Of a DNA stretch of 64,000 nt, positions 46,139 to 54,695 are shown in pieces. The stretch comes from Chitinophagales bacterium. GTDB taxonomy: Bacteria; Bacteroidota; Bacteroidia; Chitinophagales; Chitinophagaceae. Position 1 is the first letter of the stretch. Each line of letters starts with the position of its first letter. Made by a program: the position numbers and the translations under genes. Where the stretch lies: contig JAJPKJ010000012.1 in NCBI GenBank assembly GCA_021323755.1, forward strand, positions 62,001 to 126,000, written 5' to 3'. Under the pieces are notes generated by a model. It saw only the letters and a list, made by a program, of their open reading frames with translations. It did not search any database and was not told the DNA's origin.

Positions 46139-46663
46139 CTAAGAAACCGGTTTCGGAGGCGGAGGAGGAGTTCCCGAACCACCACTACCGCTATTCCCCG
46201 TAGTATTTGTTGTTGCAAGTTGAATCGTTCCCGATTTGATAATCATTTTCACAGGGTTTGTCTTTGTAGCCAGCCTTTCAAATTCGGGATTATCGGGATT
46301 TTCAGTTACAAAAGTTGGTATGCCATGGAGCAAAATAGGCACCGGCAATTTTTGTTTTGGCTTGTTAACTTTAATTGGAGAGACTAAACTTACAGAGAAA
46401 CAATACTCCTCAGTGCCGTCAACAGTTGAAATTAATCTGAGTCCATCAGAAACAATTGAATAGTTACTAAATCCCGTATAACCTCCAACCGAGGATGTTA
46501 TCAGAGCAAAATATTGTTTTACATAACTTAAAAGAGTATTCTCTTTATTGGTCCGGTCCTTTGGAGACAAAGAACCCAAATACTGGAAATACCAGCTCAC
46601 CCAGGGGTTCAACGGATAGTTTGTACCGCTGGATGATAATACAGTCTTACCCATAATTAGCAA
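46139..46663 (-). CDS. Small unknown protein with Gly-rich and Pro-rich tail
   Basis: A protein of 174 residues (start 46663, or ATG 46654). The body is mixed with no signal peptide (KTVLSSSGTNYPLNPWVSWY at the start), and the last 22 residues are NSGSGGSGTPPPPPKPVS-like, low complexity. It sits 22 bp after the anti-sigma-like gene and 38 bp before the CHAT gene. Possible roles are substrate or cofactor of the protease; both are inference. Confidence 0.6.
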   Translation of the reverse strand: MLIMGKTVLSSSGTNYPLNPWVSWYFQYLGSLSPKDRTNKENTLLSYVKQYFALITSSVGGYTGFSNYSIVSDGLRLISTVDGTEEYCFSVSLVSPIKVNKPKQKLPVPILLHGIPTFVTENPDNPEFERLATKTNPVKMIIKSGTIQLATTNTTGNSGSGGSGTPPPPPKPVS

Positions 46664-46685
46664 TTTTAAAGTTTATCAAATAGAA

Positions 46686-47414
46686 TTACCATTTCTTGCT
46701 TAACCATTCTTCAGCGGTTTCCTTTCCATCCAGATTGTTTTGTACAACCTGGCGCAATAATGCTTTGGCCTGTTCAGCGTCTCCTGCATGATTGCGTTCC
46801 ATCAGGGTAAGTGCTTTGTATAATTTTGCAGGGTTGGAAAAAAGACTAATGTCATTTTCTAATTGCGAGAAGTATGCTAGTGCTTTGTCGTAATTTCTTA
46901 ACTGAAGGGAAACGATCCCGGCATATTTTTTTGCCTCAGATCTGACCGTGTCCCTGGCAATAATTGCTTCAAATTGCCCTAATGCCTGCTGTAGTTTTCC
47001 ATCATTATACAGGTCCAAACCGACCTGGATACTATCTTGCCTGCTACTCATGGAGACACCTAATGTTTTCAAATGCTCCTGTATGTATTGATCGGCCAAT
47101 TTTTGAGAAGAATCAGGTTTCATGGATACATTCACAATTAAAACGACTGCTACAACGGCTGCGGCAGCAGATAGGTATATGCTGATCCTTTTTACAATAC
47201 CGGTCTTGTTTGGGGCAGTGTTCTGGTAAATTTCACCAAATCTCTTTTTCTTTTCTTCGGTGACTTCATTTTTTGCCGATGCCCAAACGCTGTAATAAAA
47301 GGCAACTTCTTCCGCAAAATCCTTATTGTCAATTATCTTCTGTTCAAACTGAGTTTTTTCACTGGCGTTCAATTCATTATTAAAATAGCGATCTATGTAA
47401 TCTGAATTTTCCAT
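46686..47414 (-). CDS. Anti-sigma-like membrane protein with TPR domain
   Basis: A protein of 242 residues. The N-terminal 60 residues (YIDRYFNNELNASEKTQFEQ, FAEEVAFYYSVW) resemble the cytoplasmic part of Bacteroidota anti-sigma factors; one TM helix follows (ISIYLSAAAAVVAVVLIVNV); the extracytoplasmic part contains TPR-like units (SIQVGLDLYNDGKLQQALGQ, KALAYFSQLENDI). It starts 9 bp after the sigma-factor stop, which supports a sigma/anti-sigma pair. Confidence 0.75.
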   Translation of the reverse strand: MENSDYIDRYFNNELNASEKTQFEQKIIDNKDFAEEVAFYYSVWASAKNEVTEEKKKRFGEIYQNTAPNKTGIVKRISIYLSAAAAVVAVVLIVNVSMKPDSSQKLADQYIQEHLKTLGVSMSSRQDSIQVGLDLYNDGKLQQALGQFEAIIARDTVRSEAKKYAGIVSLQLRNYDKALAYFSQLENDISLFSNPAKLYKALTLMERNHAGDAEQAKALLRQVVQNNLDGKETAEEWLSKKW

Positions 47415-47423
47415 TTATAAAGT

Positions 47424-48014
47424 TTAGTGTTTGTACAATTGCCGTAACTTGTCCATGCACCTTAATCTTGTAGTCTTAACTACATCAGCTGTTTTGTATG
47501 CAAGATTAGCTACGATTTCCTTGTCGCTGTATCCATCTGCCCACATTAATAGTAATTGCCTGCAATTATCTCCGATCTCATTTAACCTTTGTTTTAACAG
47601 ATCAAAATCAGTTCTTTCAACGAGTTGCTGAATGATTGATTTTGCACCATCTGATAATTGCGACATCATCTCCGTTAATGATGAGGTTTGATGTACGCCT
47701 TGCTTGTTTGTCGTTTTTTTTCGTAAAAGGTCAACACACTTATTATGGAAAATTTGATATAGATATGTTTTTAAAGACGAAAGCCCCTTAAAAGTATTGT
47801 CGCGGATCTTGTCAATGGTTATTATGATGGCATCGGCGTAGGCATTAAAAATTTCATCCTGCGGCAATACGTATTTTCGTTCGCCTTCCTTAATAAAATA
47901 ACTGTATTTGCTAAATAGTTGTTCTTCTGCTTTTCTCTTGTCAGCAGCAAATCCTTTCAGGCTTCGAATGAGTTCCTCGTCGAAAGCTTTTGATGAAATG
48001 CCGGCGTTATCCAT
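47424..48014 (-). CDS. ECF-like sigma-70 factor
   Basis: A protein of 196 residues with region 2 (ADAIIITIDKIRDNTFKGLSS, LKTYLYQIFHNKCVDLLRKK) and region 4 (LLLMWADGYSDKEIVANLAY, TADVVKTTRLRCMDKLRQLY). Head of the sigma/anti-sigma/small protein/CHAT operon. Region 2 differs from standard ECF factors at several positions, so promoter specificity cannot be guessed. Confidence 0.85.
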   Translation of the reverse strand: MDNAGISSKAFDEELIRSLKGFAADKRKAEEQLFSKYSYFIKEGERKYVLPQDEIFNAYADAIIITIDKIRDNTFKGLSSLKTYLYQIFHNKCVDLLRKKTTNKQGVHQTSSLTEMMSQLSDGAKSIIQQLVERTDFDLLKQRLNEIGDNCRQLLLMWADGYSDKEIVANLAYKTADVVKTTRLRCMDKLRQLYKH

Positions 48015-48220
48015 AGTAAGTTTTGGTCTATTCCAATGTACTTATAAAAAAGAACGTAAAAAAATTTATGTCTAAGTGTTTCCTTCATTTCAATAATTGC
48101 GACCAAATAGGCAAACCTTTATTTCGAAATTAATGTTCCCGTGACCCTGAAAATAGAAAAAACATTGCGATATAAGATTTATACGCAATCAAATTCATTA
48201 ATTATTAAACCTTATTTAAA

Positions 48221-48772
48221 ATGAAAAAGATTCTTTTAATTTCAGCTTTGGGATTAATTCCCGCTGTTGCTTTCATCGGCAACACTTATGCACAACAGTC
48301 AAGTGTAAGAACACTTTTGGTTAAGGGCGCAAATTATTTATTGTTTCCACAAGCAGACACGGCGACAATCGGTTCAGCCAATTTAAGTGCCGCTGGTGCC
48401 AGCTCTGTTAATGTTAAGGCATCAAGAAATTTCGACAAGACATTTAAAGGCGCTATTAATGTTAGCTGGGCAGGAATTGTAGATGGGTTTTCAGCCAGTT
48501 TCACTCAAAATGAAAACTTTAACCGCGCGTATTTTGACAAAAAAGGAAATCTAACCTACACCATCACTTATTATGATGGAAAGAAATTACCTCATGATAT
48601 ACGTGCAATAGTGAAAAGTACCTATTATGATTGTGATATTCCTTTTGTAGAAGAAATTCATACAGCGGATAAGATTGTTTATCTCGTTCATTTGCAAGAC
48701 GAAAAAACCTGGAAAAAAGTAAAAGTTTGCGATGGTCAAATGGAACTGATAGAAGATCTCGACAAAAATTAA
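48221..48772 (+). CDS. Secreted PepSY-like/BLIP-like protein
   Basis: A protein of 183 residues with a signal peptide (MKKILLISALGLIPAVAFIG...TYAQ). The mature part (VNVKASRNFDKTFKGAINVS, FDKKGNLTYTITYYDG, VYLVHLQDEKTWKKVKV) fits the PepSY-like domain frequent in Bacteroidota. No enzymatic residues are known for this group. Confidence 0.7.
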   Translation: MKKILLISALGLIPAVAFIGNTYAQQSSVRTLLVKGANYLLFPQADTATIGSANLSAAGASSVNVKASRNFDKTFKGAINVSWAGIVDGFSASFTQNENFNRAYFDKKGNLTYTITYYDGKKLPHDIRAIVKSTYYDCDIPFVEEIHTADKIVYLVHLQDEKTWKKVKVCDGQMELIEDLDKN

Positions 48773-48793
48773 AAACTCCCGGGCTTCATGTAT

Positions 48794-48827
48794 AAAACAG
48801 GCATCAATTTGCCTGTTTTATTTTTTG
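48794..48827 (+). terminator. Terminator after the PepSY-like gene
   Basis: Arms AAAACAGGCA and TGCCTGTTTT with a 6-base loop, then a T run, 22 bp after the stop. Confidence 0.85.
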
Positions 48828-48876
48828 TGTACCATCAATAAAAAGTATTGCCACAAATTCTCTAGCCTGAAATCAA

Positions 48877-48884
48877 TATATTTG
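48877..48884 (+). promoter_or_regulatory. Putative -7 box of the DUF4293 gene
   Basis: TATATTTG 19 bp before the ATG at 48904; no -33 TTG at the ideal distance. Confidence 0.4.
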
Positions 48885-48903
48885 ATGAACTTTATTACCG
48901 CTT

Positions 48904-49329
48904 ATGATTCAACGCATACAAAGCATTTGGTTATTATTGGTTGCTGCAAGTGCATCTGTTACCTATTCATTACCCTTATACTCCGGTCATCTGCTGAATA
49001 ATACAGAGAAAAAATTCTTCATTCCTGATAGTTTTTTATTGTTCCCATTAATATTCGGATTGGGAGCATTGGCGCTTGTTTGTATTTTTTTATTCAAGAA
49101 TCGCAAGCTGCAATTCCGGCTTGTAATTGTCGGCGTATTGCTCTCTATTGTGACGGTCGTTCTTGAATACATAAAGACTGATGATTTCAAAGCAACATAT
49201 AATTTTCAATCCGGCTTTTATCAATTAGGTGCGCTTATTCCTTTTCTAATGATCGTCTTTTTTATAATGGCTGCAAGAGGAATTTATAAAGATGAAAAAT
49301 TGGTGAAGAGTATGGATAAGCTGAGGTAG
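48904..49329 (+). CDS. DUF4293 family membrane protein
   Basis: A protein of 141 residues with four TM helices, beginning MIQRIQSIWLLLVAASAS, the characteristic start of DUF4293. Conserved in Bacteroidota, function unknown. Convergent with uvrA. Confidence 0.85.
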   Translation: MIQRIQSIWLLLVAASASVTYSLPLYSGHLLNNTEKKFFIPDSFLLFPLIFGLGALALVCIFLFKNRKLQFRLVIVGVLLSIVTVVLEYIKTDDFKATYNFQSGFYQLGALIPFLMIVFFIMAARGIYKDEKLVKSMDKLR

Positions 49330-49401
49330 AAGAAAATGGGAAAAGAATCTGAGTAACTCATTTCCCTTTCCAGTCTCTTATTAAATATTCCGCATTTTTA
49401 A

Positions 49402-52236
49402 TTATAGAAACCTGCCTGTAAAACTTTCTTTTATTTTTTTCAAACCCGATGGAACACCGGCGTAAACAATATCCCCGCCACCTTCGCCAGCCTCAGGACC
49501 GAGATCAATAACCCAATCTGCAGATTTTATTACATCAGTATTATGTTCAATAACAATGATAGAATGACCCTGCTCTATTAATGCATTAAAAGAAGCGAGC
49601 AATTTTTTTATATCGTGAAAATGCAGACCGGTCGTTGGTTCGTCGAAAATGAAAAGAATATGCCCTTGGCTTTTACCTTTTCCCAAGAACGATGCAAGCT
49701 TTACGCGCTGCGCTTCCCCGCCGGATAATGTGTCTGATGATTGTCCCAATTTTACATAGCCTAATCCAACATCACTGAGTGGTCTTATTTTTTGCACAAT
49801 ATCCTTTTCGGCTTTAAAGAACTCCAGCGATTCATCAACGCTCAATTCCAGAATATCGAAAATGCTTTTATTGTTGTACGTCACTTCTAGCACCTCTTCC
49901 TTAAATCGTTTTCCGCCACATACTTCGCAGGTGAGATGAACATCTGCAAGAAACTGCATCTCCACAATTTGTTCACCTTCACCTTTGCAGGTATCGCAGC
50001 GGCCGCCATCTACATTAAAAGAAAAATGTTTTGGTTGAAAGCCGCGGATCTTGCTCAACGGTTGTTTTGAAAATAGCTCTCTTATTTCATCGTAAGCCTT
50101 TATATAGGTGATGGGATTGCTGCGCGAAGACTTACCGATCGGATTTTGATCAACCAACTCAATTTGTGAGATATAATCTGTGTCACCCGTGATTGCTTTA
50201 TGAAAGCCTGCTTTCTCGGAAAATTCGCCTTTCATTTTTTGTAAAACCGGGTACAAAATATGTTTTACCAAAGTTGTTTTTCCGCTTCCGCTGACTCCAC
50301 TGACCACACACAACACATTTAAAGGAAATTCAACAGTGATGTCTTTAAGGTTATGTTGTCTTGCATTTTCAATAATGATAGAGCGATTCCATTTGCGGGT
50401 AGTTTTGGGAACTTCAATTTTTAGCTCTCCGGTCAAATATTTTCCCGTTAAACTTTCTTTGTTAGCCGTTATTTCGTCGTAATTGCCAAACGCAACCACT
50501 TCTCCGCCCAGATGACTGGCAAGAGGTCCCATATCAATAATATAATCTGCTTCACGCATCATCATTTCATCGTGCTCCACAACAACGACCGTATTACCCA
50601 GATCGCGCAATTCTTTCAGCACACGAATTAACCTTTCTGTATCGCGAGAATGTAAACCGATGGAAGGTTCATCAAGGATGTATAAAGAATTGGTGAGATT
50701 ACTTCCCAGAGAACGCGTTAACTGGATGCGCTGACTTTCGCCCCCGCTGAGTGTGTTTGCTAGCCGATTCAACGTAAGATATCCCAAACCAACATCCAAT
50801 AATGTTTTCAGACGATGGTTGATCTCAAAAAGGATTCGCTTTGCAATCTTCTTATCAAAATCGGTCAGTAGCAATTCGTCGAACCATTGATGTAAATGAA
50901 CAACAGGCATTTCGCATAATTCGCCAATATTTTTCCTGCCAATTTTTACATATAAGGCCTCTTTTCTTAACCGATAGCCATGGCATTCGGGACATAATGT
51001 TCTTCCGCGGTAACGCGACAGTAAAACACGATATTGAACTTTGTAAAGATTTCGTTCAACTTCATCAAAAAAGCCATTAATGCCATAGACCTGATTATTT
51101 CCTTTCCATAAGGTTTCGTACTGTTCTTTGGTGAGATCCATAATCGGCTTATGGATTGGGAAATCGAACTTTTTTGAAGCTTTGATGAATTGATCTTTCC
51201 ACCAAACTAATTTTTCTCCTTTCCATGGGGCAACTGCGCCTTCGTAAACACTTAATCTTTTATCGGGAATCACCAGATCTTCATCAATCCCTAAAACCTG
51301 GCTAAATCCTTCGCAGGTTGGACATGCGCCGTAAGGATTATTAAATGAAAATAAATTCGGAGACGGTTCTTCAAATTTTATTCCATCAAGTTCAAATTTA
51401 TCCGAAAAGGGTAATTGCTTTTCTCCATTGACTTCCAGGATTATTTCTCCTTCACCTTCAAAAAAAGCCGTACTGACGGAATCGGCTATACGATGTTTGT
51501 CGTCCTCATCAAATTGTTTTATCACCAGGCGATCTATGAGTATATAAGGTGTGAGCGGTGGAATGTTGGACGCAAGCTTCTTTTTAAGTTCGCTATCTTT
51601 TAATTCCAAAAGATCTTCTATTCGAACGATTTCGTTATTGGTATATATCCGGGAAAATCCTTTTTGCAACAATATATTCAGTTCTTCTTTGGCATCGCGG
51701 TTCTTGTGTTGCTTGAAAGAAACAAGAATCAGTGCTTTATCATTTTCTTTCAAATTAACTATTGCTTCCACCACATCATTAACGTCATCTTTTTTTACCT
51801 GTTTACCGGAAACCGGAGAAATTGTTTTTCCAATTCTTGCGTATAATAGCCGGAGGTAGTCATAAATTTCGGTCATACTGCCTACGGTAGAGCGTGGGGT
51901 GCGGGTGATCACTTTTTGCTCAATCGCAATAGCGGGGCACAATCCTTTTATATAATCGATGTCGGGCTTGTTCATCCGCGCCATAAACTGGCGTGCATAG
52001 GCGCTCAGACTTTCGGCATAACGACGTTGACCTTCGGCAAATAAAGTATCAATGGTAAGGGATGATTTGCCAGAACCCGAAACCCCGGTTACCACGATCA
52101 GTTTATTACGAGGAATTTCAACGGTAATATTCTTAAGATTATGAACCCGTGCTCCCTTTATCAAAATGGCATCTTTTGCCGGTTTAGCGATAGCACCACC
52201 CCCACGTTTTTTTTTCGTACTTTGTTCCATATCCAT
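49402..52236 (-). CDS. uvrA: Excinuclease ABC subunit A
   Basis: A protein of 944 residues, the damage-recognition subunit of nucleotide excision repair. Two ATP-binding halves: Walker [11 protein letters not shown] and [10 protein letters not shown], signatures [11 protein letters not shown] and [11 protein letters not shown]. Zinc-binding cysteines occur as CPTCEG, CPECHG and [14 protein letters not shown]. Start ATG 52236 (a second Met two codons later). Confidence 0.98.
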   Translation of the reverse strand: MDMEQSTKKKRGGGAIAKPAKDAILIKGARVHNLKNITVEIPRNKLIVVTGVSGSGKSSLTIDTLFAEGQRRYAESLSAYARQFMARMNKPDIDYIKGLCPAIAIEQKVITRTPRSTVGSMTEIYDYLRLLYARIGKTISPVSGKQVKKDDVNDVVEAIVNLKENDKALILVSFKQHKNRDAKEELNILLQKGFSRIYTNNEIVRIEDLLELKDSELKKKLASNIPPLTPYILIDRLVIKQFDEDDKHRIADSVSTAFFEGEGEIILEVNGEKQLPFSDKFELDGIKFEEPSPNLFSFNNPYGACPTCEGFSQVLGIDEDLVIPDKRLSVYEGAVAPWKGEKLVWWKDQFIKASKKFDFPIHKPIMDLTKEQYETLWKGNNQVYGINGFFDEVERNLYKVQYRVLLSRYRGRTLCPECHGYRLRKEALYVKIGRKNIGELCEMPVVHLHQWFDELLLTDFDKKIAKRILFEINHRLKTLLDVGLGYLTLNRLANTLSGGESQRIQLTRSLGSNLTNSLYILDEPSIGLHSRDTERLIRVLKELRDLGNTVVVVEHDEMMMREADYIIDMGPLASHLGGEVVAFGNYDEITANKESLTGKYLTGELKIEVPKTTRKWNRSIIIENARQHNLKDITVEFPLNVLCVVSGVSGSGKTTLVKHILYPVLQKMKGEFSEKAGFHKAITGDTDYISQIELVDQNPIGKSSRSNPITYIKAYDEIRELFSKQPLSKIRGFQPKHFSFNVDGGRCDTCKGEGEQIVEMQFLADVHLTCEVCGGKRFKEEVLEVTYNNKSIFDILELSVDESLEFFKAEKDIVQKIRPLSDVGLGYVKLGQSSDTLSGGEAQRVKLASFLGKGKSQGHILFIFDEPTTGLHFHDIKKLLASFNALIEQGHSIIVIEHNTDVIKSADWVIDLGPEAGEGGGDIVYAGVPSGLKKIKESFTGRFL

Positions 52237-52340
52237 AAATAATTCAGGAGATTTTTATTTGAGCAGCAAAGCATTAAGCATACTTCTCTAAAGGGTAACC
52301 TGTAAATAATCCTAAAAAAACAAAAAAATCGGTGAAAATG

Positions 52341-52369
52341 TTGTTTTTTGAAAAAAATATCTATCTTTA
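52341..52369 (+). promoter_or_regulatory. Putative promoter of the sigma factor gene
   Basis: TTG (52341-52343), 18-bp spacer, TATCTTTA (52362-52369), one mismatch from TAnnTTTG. It implies a 5' leader of about 130 bases before the ATG at 52507. Confidence 0.4.
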
Positions 52370-52506
52370 ATCCGAATTTGTACGCTATTTATCAACTAAA
52401 CTCATTGCCTATCGACGTCTCACTTCTACTCAGAAAAACCAAAATCAGCATTTTCATTTTTTAAATCCAAACATATATCCTATCACCTTCAAAACCGTAG
52501 AAGTTT

Positions 52507-53088
52507 ATGAAATCACTACGCCAAAAAACCGACCATGAACTTATCCATCAATTTCGCGACGGCGATTTACATGCATTAGAAGCATTGATTCTAAGGCATA
52601 AGGATAAGCTGTACACCTCAATCCTGTTCCTGGTTAAGGATAAATACCTTGCCGAGGACATTTTCCAGGACGTTCTCATCAAAGTTATTGACACCATTCG
52701 CGGCGGACGTTACACCGAGGAAGGCAAATTTTTACCCTGGGCTATGCGTATTGCGCACAACCTTTGTGTAGATCATTTCCGTAAAGTGAAACGTACTCCG
52801 GCCATTAAGACCAGCGATGACCGCGACATCTTCGAAGTGATTAATTTTACCGAAGAAGGCGCCGACACTAAAATGATGAAACGCCAAAGTCACGACAGCG
52901 TGCGACAGATGCTTGACATGCTGCCCGAAGACCAGCGGGAAGTGATCATTCTTCGTCACTATGCAGATTTAAGTTTTAAAGAAATTGCATCATTGACCAA
53001 CTGCAGCATTAACACTGCACTCGGTCGTATGCGTTATGGTTTAATAAACCTTCGCAAAATGATGACAGAAAAAAAGATTGCGCTTTAA
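52507..53088 (+). CDS. ECF sigma-70 factor
   Basis: A protein of 193 residues with region 2.2-2.4 (YLAEDIFQDVLIKVIDTI, FLPWAMRIAHNLCVDHFRK) and region 4 (LPEDQREVIILRHYADLSFK, EIASLTNCSINTALGRMRYG). No anti-sigma gene follows; a terminator does. Stand-alone ECF factors of this type are highly conserved in Bacteroidota. Confidence 0.93.
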   Translation: MKSLRQKTDHELIHQFRDGDLHALEALILRHKDKLYTSILFLVKDKYLAEDIFQDVLIKVIDTIRGGRYTEEGKFLPWAMRIAHNLCVDHFRKVKRTPAIKTSDDRDIFEVINFTEEGADTKMMKRQSHDSVRQMLDMLPEDQREVIILRHYADLSFKEIASLTNCSINTALGRMRYGLINLRKMMTEKKIAL

Positions 53089-53182
53089 CCACGTTTTCTT
53101 TTAAGAATTATTAACTAAAACTAAATTTTGCTGAATGCATTAACCACTAACTTTAATGAGTGAATAGACTGGTTAAAATATT

Positions 53183-53216
53183 AAAAGTTCCTGCTCAAAA
53201 CGCGGGAACTTTTTTT
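53183..53216 (+). terminator. Terminator after the sigma factor
   Basis: Arms AAAAGTTCCTGC and GCGGGAACTTTT with a 6-base loop, followed by further T residues. Confidence 0.85.
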
Positions 53217-53226
53217 GCATATGCTT

Positions 53227-53291
53227 GTCATTCTGTTCCTCCATCAGGCAAATAGAAGATTGCTTGCGCCGGAAGGTTGGACCAGAATGAC
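53227..53291. repeat. Imperfect palindrome
   Basis: Outer arms GTCATTCTG (53227-53235) and CAGAATGAC (53283-53291), with partly complementary inner parts (TTCCTCC and GGAAGG). Resembles the dispersed palindromic units seen in many genomes; only one copy is present here. Confidence 0.45.
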
Positions 53292-53299
53292 GCCTAATT

Positions 53300-53332
53300 A
53301 AAAATCCCATCAAGAATTTGATGGGATTTTTT
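53300..53332. terminator. Terminator, bidirectional
   Basis: Arms AAAATCCCATC and GATGGGATTTT, loop 9 bases, T run on the plus side and A run on the minus side. Placed 25 bp after the stop of the lipoprotein gene on the minus strand. Confidence 0.75.
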
Positions 53333-53356
53333 CATTGTCTGAATATTCAATTCCGC

Positions 53357-53956
53357 TCAAAAGTTGAGATCATTGGAATAAAATTCAAAATCAAATCGTC
53401 CGTCTGTAACCAAAATACTGTTGCTAATATTCCCGTTAAAAAGGCCACTTAATGTATAATTCTTTATTGAATCAGTGCTATCTACAATGATTTTTACAAA
53501 ATAAAGATTTGCATTACCGGCGGCGGGTCTTGGTGTATAGTCGAAATTGATTTGTATCCCATTTGAGCTTGAGTCCATCCTTTTCCCGTTCCAATTCAAA
53601 AGATCGGTTTGCGCAAAAGTTTTTGGAACTGGTATTGCAATAGTGATGAATGAATAATTAATATTGGGCATCTGATTACTATCATTCAATACGATCGTCC
53701 AGCTCAAATAAAGTGTATCAACAGAACCATTGGAAATATACTTGCTAAGCGTTGGAGGAGCGTTTCCATTAAGCTTTGAAAAAGGATTAATATAAGGCGC
53801 TCCATTGATATACATTGTTGCTACATCAAAACCATAAGCAGTAAGCCGACTTAAACCGGGATTATCCGGATCAGGAAAAAAATTCCTTTTCGCGCATGCC
53901 AAAAAAATTATCGGCATGATCAATAGGCAGCCATATGAATATATTCTTGTTTTCAT
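53357..53956 (-). CDS. Putative lipoprotein
   Basis: A protein of 199 residues with lipobox IIFLACAK (Cys21). The mature part is beta-rich and Asn/Pro-rich; the family is not recognised. Its ATG overlaps the stop of the upstream gene (ATGA, 53953-53956), so the two are translationally coupled and probably form an envelope pair. Confidence 0.65.
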   Translation of the reverse strand: MKTRIYSYGCLLIMPIIFLACAKRNFFPDPDNPGLSRLTAYGFDVATMYINGAPYINPFSKLNGNAPPTLSKYISNGSVDTLYLSWTIVLNDSNQMPNINYSFITIAIPVPKTFAQTDLLNWNGKRMDSSSNGIQINFDYTPRPAAGNANLYFVKIIVDSTDSIKNYTLSGLFNGNISNSILVTDGRFDFEFYSNDLNF

Positions 53957-54600
53957 TTTGAGTGATAAATGAAGTTGTAACCAAAAGTGAATTGCAGTGG
54001 GGCAACAAATCGGTATGACAGGGGATAGTCGCCCCTGTTTGCCAGTAAAGGACTTTGCAAATGAAGCATGATCATAAATTTTCTGTGAAAATTAAACTGC
54101 GCTTCCATTGAAGTGACCAGCGATGTTAAATGGGTATTTACATCCCTATTTAATATTGTATAATTTGCCTTGTCATATTTGTTATATTCCACTTTAAAAC
54201 TTTGATTGCAAATACCAACCGGTAAAAGGTTAAGATAAAGACTGTTGGATTTCTTATTCCTGTAAATAGGAACTATGAAGCCAATACTTGCGGTAAAAAC
54301 ATAAGCGCGAATTTCTTTTTGTAAGGTTATTTGTTGTGGCAAGGACGAGTTCAGCGTATAAGCATTGTCGGAGCCATTGGCGGGAAAGGGAATATCATAA
54401 TCCAATTCAAGAAATACCGGACGATTATGTACAGCTCCAAAAGGCTTCCACTGAATGGAAACGGGGATATGATAAAATGATTCCTTAATATTATTCAAGT
54501 CTCGCGAAATGCCTGTTGAAATACCAACATAGGATTGCGCTTTTGCAACAGAATAGAATATAAAAAATTGCAGTATTGGCAATAAATAATTTCTTTTCAC
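53953..54600 (-). CDS. Putative outer-membrane beta-barrel protein
   Basis: A protein of 215 residues with a signal peptide (LPILQFFIFYSVAKAQ) and alternating hydrophobic/polar strands typical of small barrels (YVGISTGISRDL, VFTASIGFIVPIYRN), ending in an aromatic segment (PLQFTFGYNFIYHSK). Coupled to the downstream lipoprotein. Function unknown. Confidence 0.6.
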   Translation of the reverse strand: MKRNYLLPILQFFIFYSVAKAQSYVGISTGISRDLNNIKESFYHIPVSIQWKPFGAVHNRPVFLELDYDIPFPANGSDNAYTLNSSLPQQITLQKEIRAYVFTASIGFIVPIYRNKKSNSLYLNLLPVGICNQSFKVEYNKYDKANYTILNRDVNTHLTSLVTSMEAQFNFHRKFMIMLHLQSPLLANRGDYPLSYRFVAPLQFTFGYNFIYHSK

Positions 54601-54695
54601 AGAAGCAGATCGTTTTAAAGATTTGGTAGTACCCAGTATTACAGACAGAATTATGCCTTTAATAGTTGCTTTCCATTCCTCATCAGCTACAAGGC

